DNA of 30,674 nt, from IMG/VR virus record IMGVR_UViG_3300038701_000521, positions 1 to 30,674 of that record, one strand, 5' to 3'. Position 1 is the first letter of the stretch. Each line of letters opens with the position of its first letter. Of this stretch, positions 29,617-30,674 are shown one piece after another. The position numbers were made by a program, and so were the translations under genes. The notes under the pieces are model-generated. The model did no database searches and was not told where the DNA came from. It saw nothing but the letters and a program-made list of their open reading frames with translations. This DNA is from a virus.

Positions 29617-30674
29617 TCAGCTCCAATCATTATCTGTGTCTGGTATTTCCGTCCAAATTGTAGTGTCATCGCTCTCACTGCTCCAAGTTTTTATTGTGTC
29701 GTCTATATCAGACCAAATTGTAGTGTCATCACCCTGATCTGACCAGTTACCGTCACCACCATCGATTGCATCCCAACGGAACGCCACAACTGTAGCATTA
29801 GTAGGTGTTATTGTCAACGATGCTGATGTCGCTGTAACAATAACTGTCCGTCCTAACTCTAGCGTTGGATTAGTGGCAGATACCTCAATAGACGCGCCTG
29901 TAGCATCAACAATAGCGTCTACCTCAGTTAATACCGTTGCGTTGGTTGGTGTTATCTGAATAGAGCTTGTTGTCGCCACGACAATAGCATCAAATTCTGT
30001 CGTTACTGTCGCGTTAGTAGGCGTGATCTGAATAGATGCCGTTGTCGCTGTAACTTCTGTATCAGTACCCGCTAAAATTGTCGCGTTAGTCGGTGTAATA
30101 ACGATAGAATTGGTTGTTGCTGTTACCTCAACGTCCTGCTCTGTCGTCACTGTTGCGTTAGTCGGTGTGATCTGAATAGAGTTTGTCGTTGCCGTTACAT
30201 TAGCACTCGCGCCTGTCGTTACTGTCGCGTTAGTAGGTGTAATTTCAATAGACGCAGATGTTGCTGTCACATTAGCGTCTGCCCCAAGTGAGACAACCGC
30301 GTTAGTCGGTGTAATTTGGATCGAGGACGTTGTAGCCTCAACGATAGCATCAGCACCAAGATTAAGTGTTACGTTGGTAGGCGTGATATTAATTGACGCG
30401 GTGGTTGCCGTTACATCTAAATCACTCTGTGCTACAACCGTTGCGTTAGTAGGTGTTATGTTAATAGACGCAGTAGTTGCATCAACAATAGCATCAACCT
30501 CAGTTAACGCTGTCGCGTTAGTAGGCGTTACGTTAATCGTACTTGTTGTTGCTGTCACAAGGGTGTCAATATCTGTCACTACCGTAGCGTTAGTAGGCGT
30601 GATATTAATTGAACCTGTGGTTGCAGTCACATCAAGATCAACATCTGCTATCACTGTGGCGTTGGTTGGTGTCT
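29617..30674 (-). CDS. Repeat-rich surface protein, cut at the right edge (partial)
   Basis: At least 350 residues; the frame runs on beyond the window, and the GTG at 30654 is only an internal codon. It holds twelve or more 24-residue units of the form D(A/x)xVxATTxSIxITPTNATVxxx, Thr/Asn/Ile/Val-rich and probably beta-stranded. A short end domain follows (FRWDAIDGGDGNWSD...TTIWSDIDDTIKTW...TTIWTEIPDTDNDWS) with Trp-Ser/Thr repeats. It lies next to a tail-fibre-like gene, so a fibre shaft or adhesin is likely. The gene's start and full length cannot be seen. Confidence 0.75.
   Translation of the reverse strand, partial: TPTNATVIADVDLDVTATTGSINITPTNATVVTDIDTLVTATTSTINVTPTNATALTEVDAIVDATTASINITPTNATVVAQSDLDVTATTASINITPTNVTLNLGADAIVEATTSSIQITPTNAVVSLGADANVTATSASIEITPTNATVTTGASANVTATTNSIQITPTNATVTTEQDVEVTATTNSIVITPTNATILAGTDTEVTATTASIQITPTNATVTTEFDAIVVATTSSIQITPTNATVLTEVDAIVDATGASIEVSATNPTLELGRTVIVTATSASLTITPTNATVVAFRWDAIDGGDGNWSDQGDDTTIWSDIDDTIKTWSSESDDTTIWTEIPDTDNDWS
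29800..30674 (-). repeat. 72-bp tandem repeat array (continues off the right edge)
   Basis: About twelve diverged units of 72 bp in register with the 24-residue protein repeat; the block coding for ITPTNAT is the best conserved. Units differ at many silent sites, so the array is older or under selection, unlike the near-identical 27-bp array at 13732. Confidence 0.8.

Overview
The window is a 30.7 kb piece of a tailed double-stranded DNA phage genome. The best fit is a lytic, short-tailed (podovirus-type) phage of a Gram-negative, probably aquatic, bacterium. The large P22-like portal protein, SU10-type capsid protein, three Gln/Ala/Gly-rich putative ejection proteins and a P22-gp10-like tail protein suggest a podovirus. 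The spanin pair and lipoproteins imply a host with an outer membrane. I see no integrase, repressor/integration cassette, tRNA, rRNA, CRISPR array or insertion sequence. The host and genus cannot be named from sequence alone. Both ends are cut: the right edge lies inside a repeat protein, and the left edge just past a replication-block gene.

Layout. (1) 1-6959, minus strand: replication, recombination and modification. Read from the promoter leftwards it holds a PD-(D/E)XK nuclease gene that seems to use an ATT start, a pentapeptide-repeat protein, a RecB/Cas4-like exonuclease, a probable ssDNA-binding protein, a 29-aa membrane peptide, a DNA methyltransferase, a fused prim-pol/RepA-like helicase, a non-coding region with four copies of a 10-mer and a G/C hairpin (possible origin or control region), and four small genes. 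(2) 6960-7100: a compact divergent control region with overlapping promoters and a long inverted repeat. (3) 7101-14931, plus strand: an HTH regulator, the terminase large subunit, then many small accessory genes mostly joined by ATGA overlaps (YopX, Lar/DUF551, DUF551, a zinc-ribbon metallophosphoesterase, a nonapeptide-repeat DUF7666 protein, an HTH protein). (4) 14968-30674, minus strand: virion and lysis genes. Read leftwards from the right edge these are a 24-residue-repeat protein, a fibre-like protein, two small membrane proteins, the tail hub protein, structural proteins, a GNAT-like protein, four putative ejection proteins, portal, a small protein, scaffold, major capsid protein, a 94-aa protein, lysozyme, a tiny lipoprotein, holin, i-spanin, o-spanin and a last small membrane protein. 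Block 3 and block 4 converge near 14.95 kb without an obvious terminator.

How the genes work together. Prim-pol/helicase, SSB, exonuclease and the small nuclease form a DNA replication and recombination set. The methyltransferase and Lar-like protein probably counter host restriction. TerL, portal, scaffold and capsid protein build and fill the head. The ejection proteins and tail proteins deliver DNA. Holin, lysozyme and spanins lyse the cell. No DNA polymerase apart from the prim-pol domain lies in the window.

The observations most worth checking are the ATT-start nuclease gene, the divergent promoter/operator, a promoter plus 29-nt leader found identically at two distant loci, the AAGAAAGGTA repeat cluster, the 35-aa lipoprotein hidden between lysozyme and holin, and the SSB-like C-terminal tip on an unrelated 195-residue protein.
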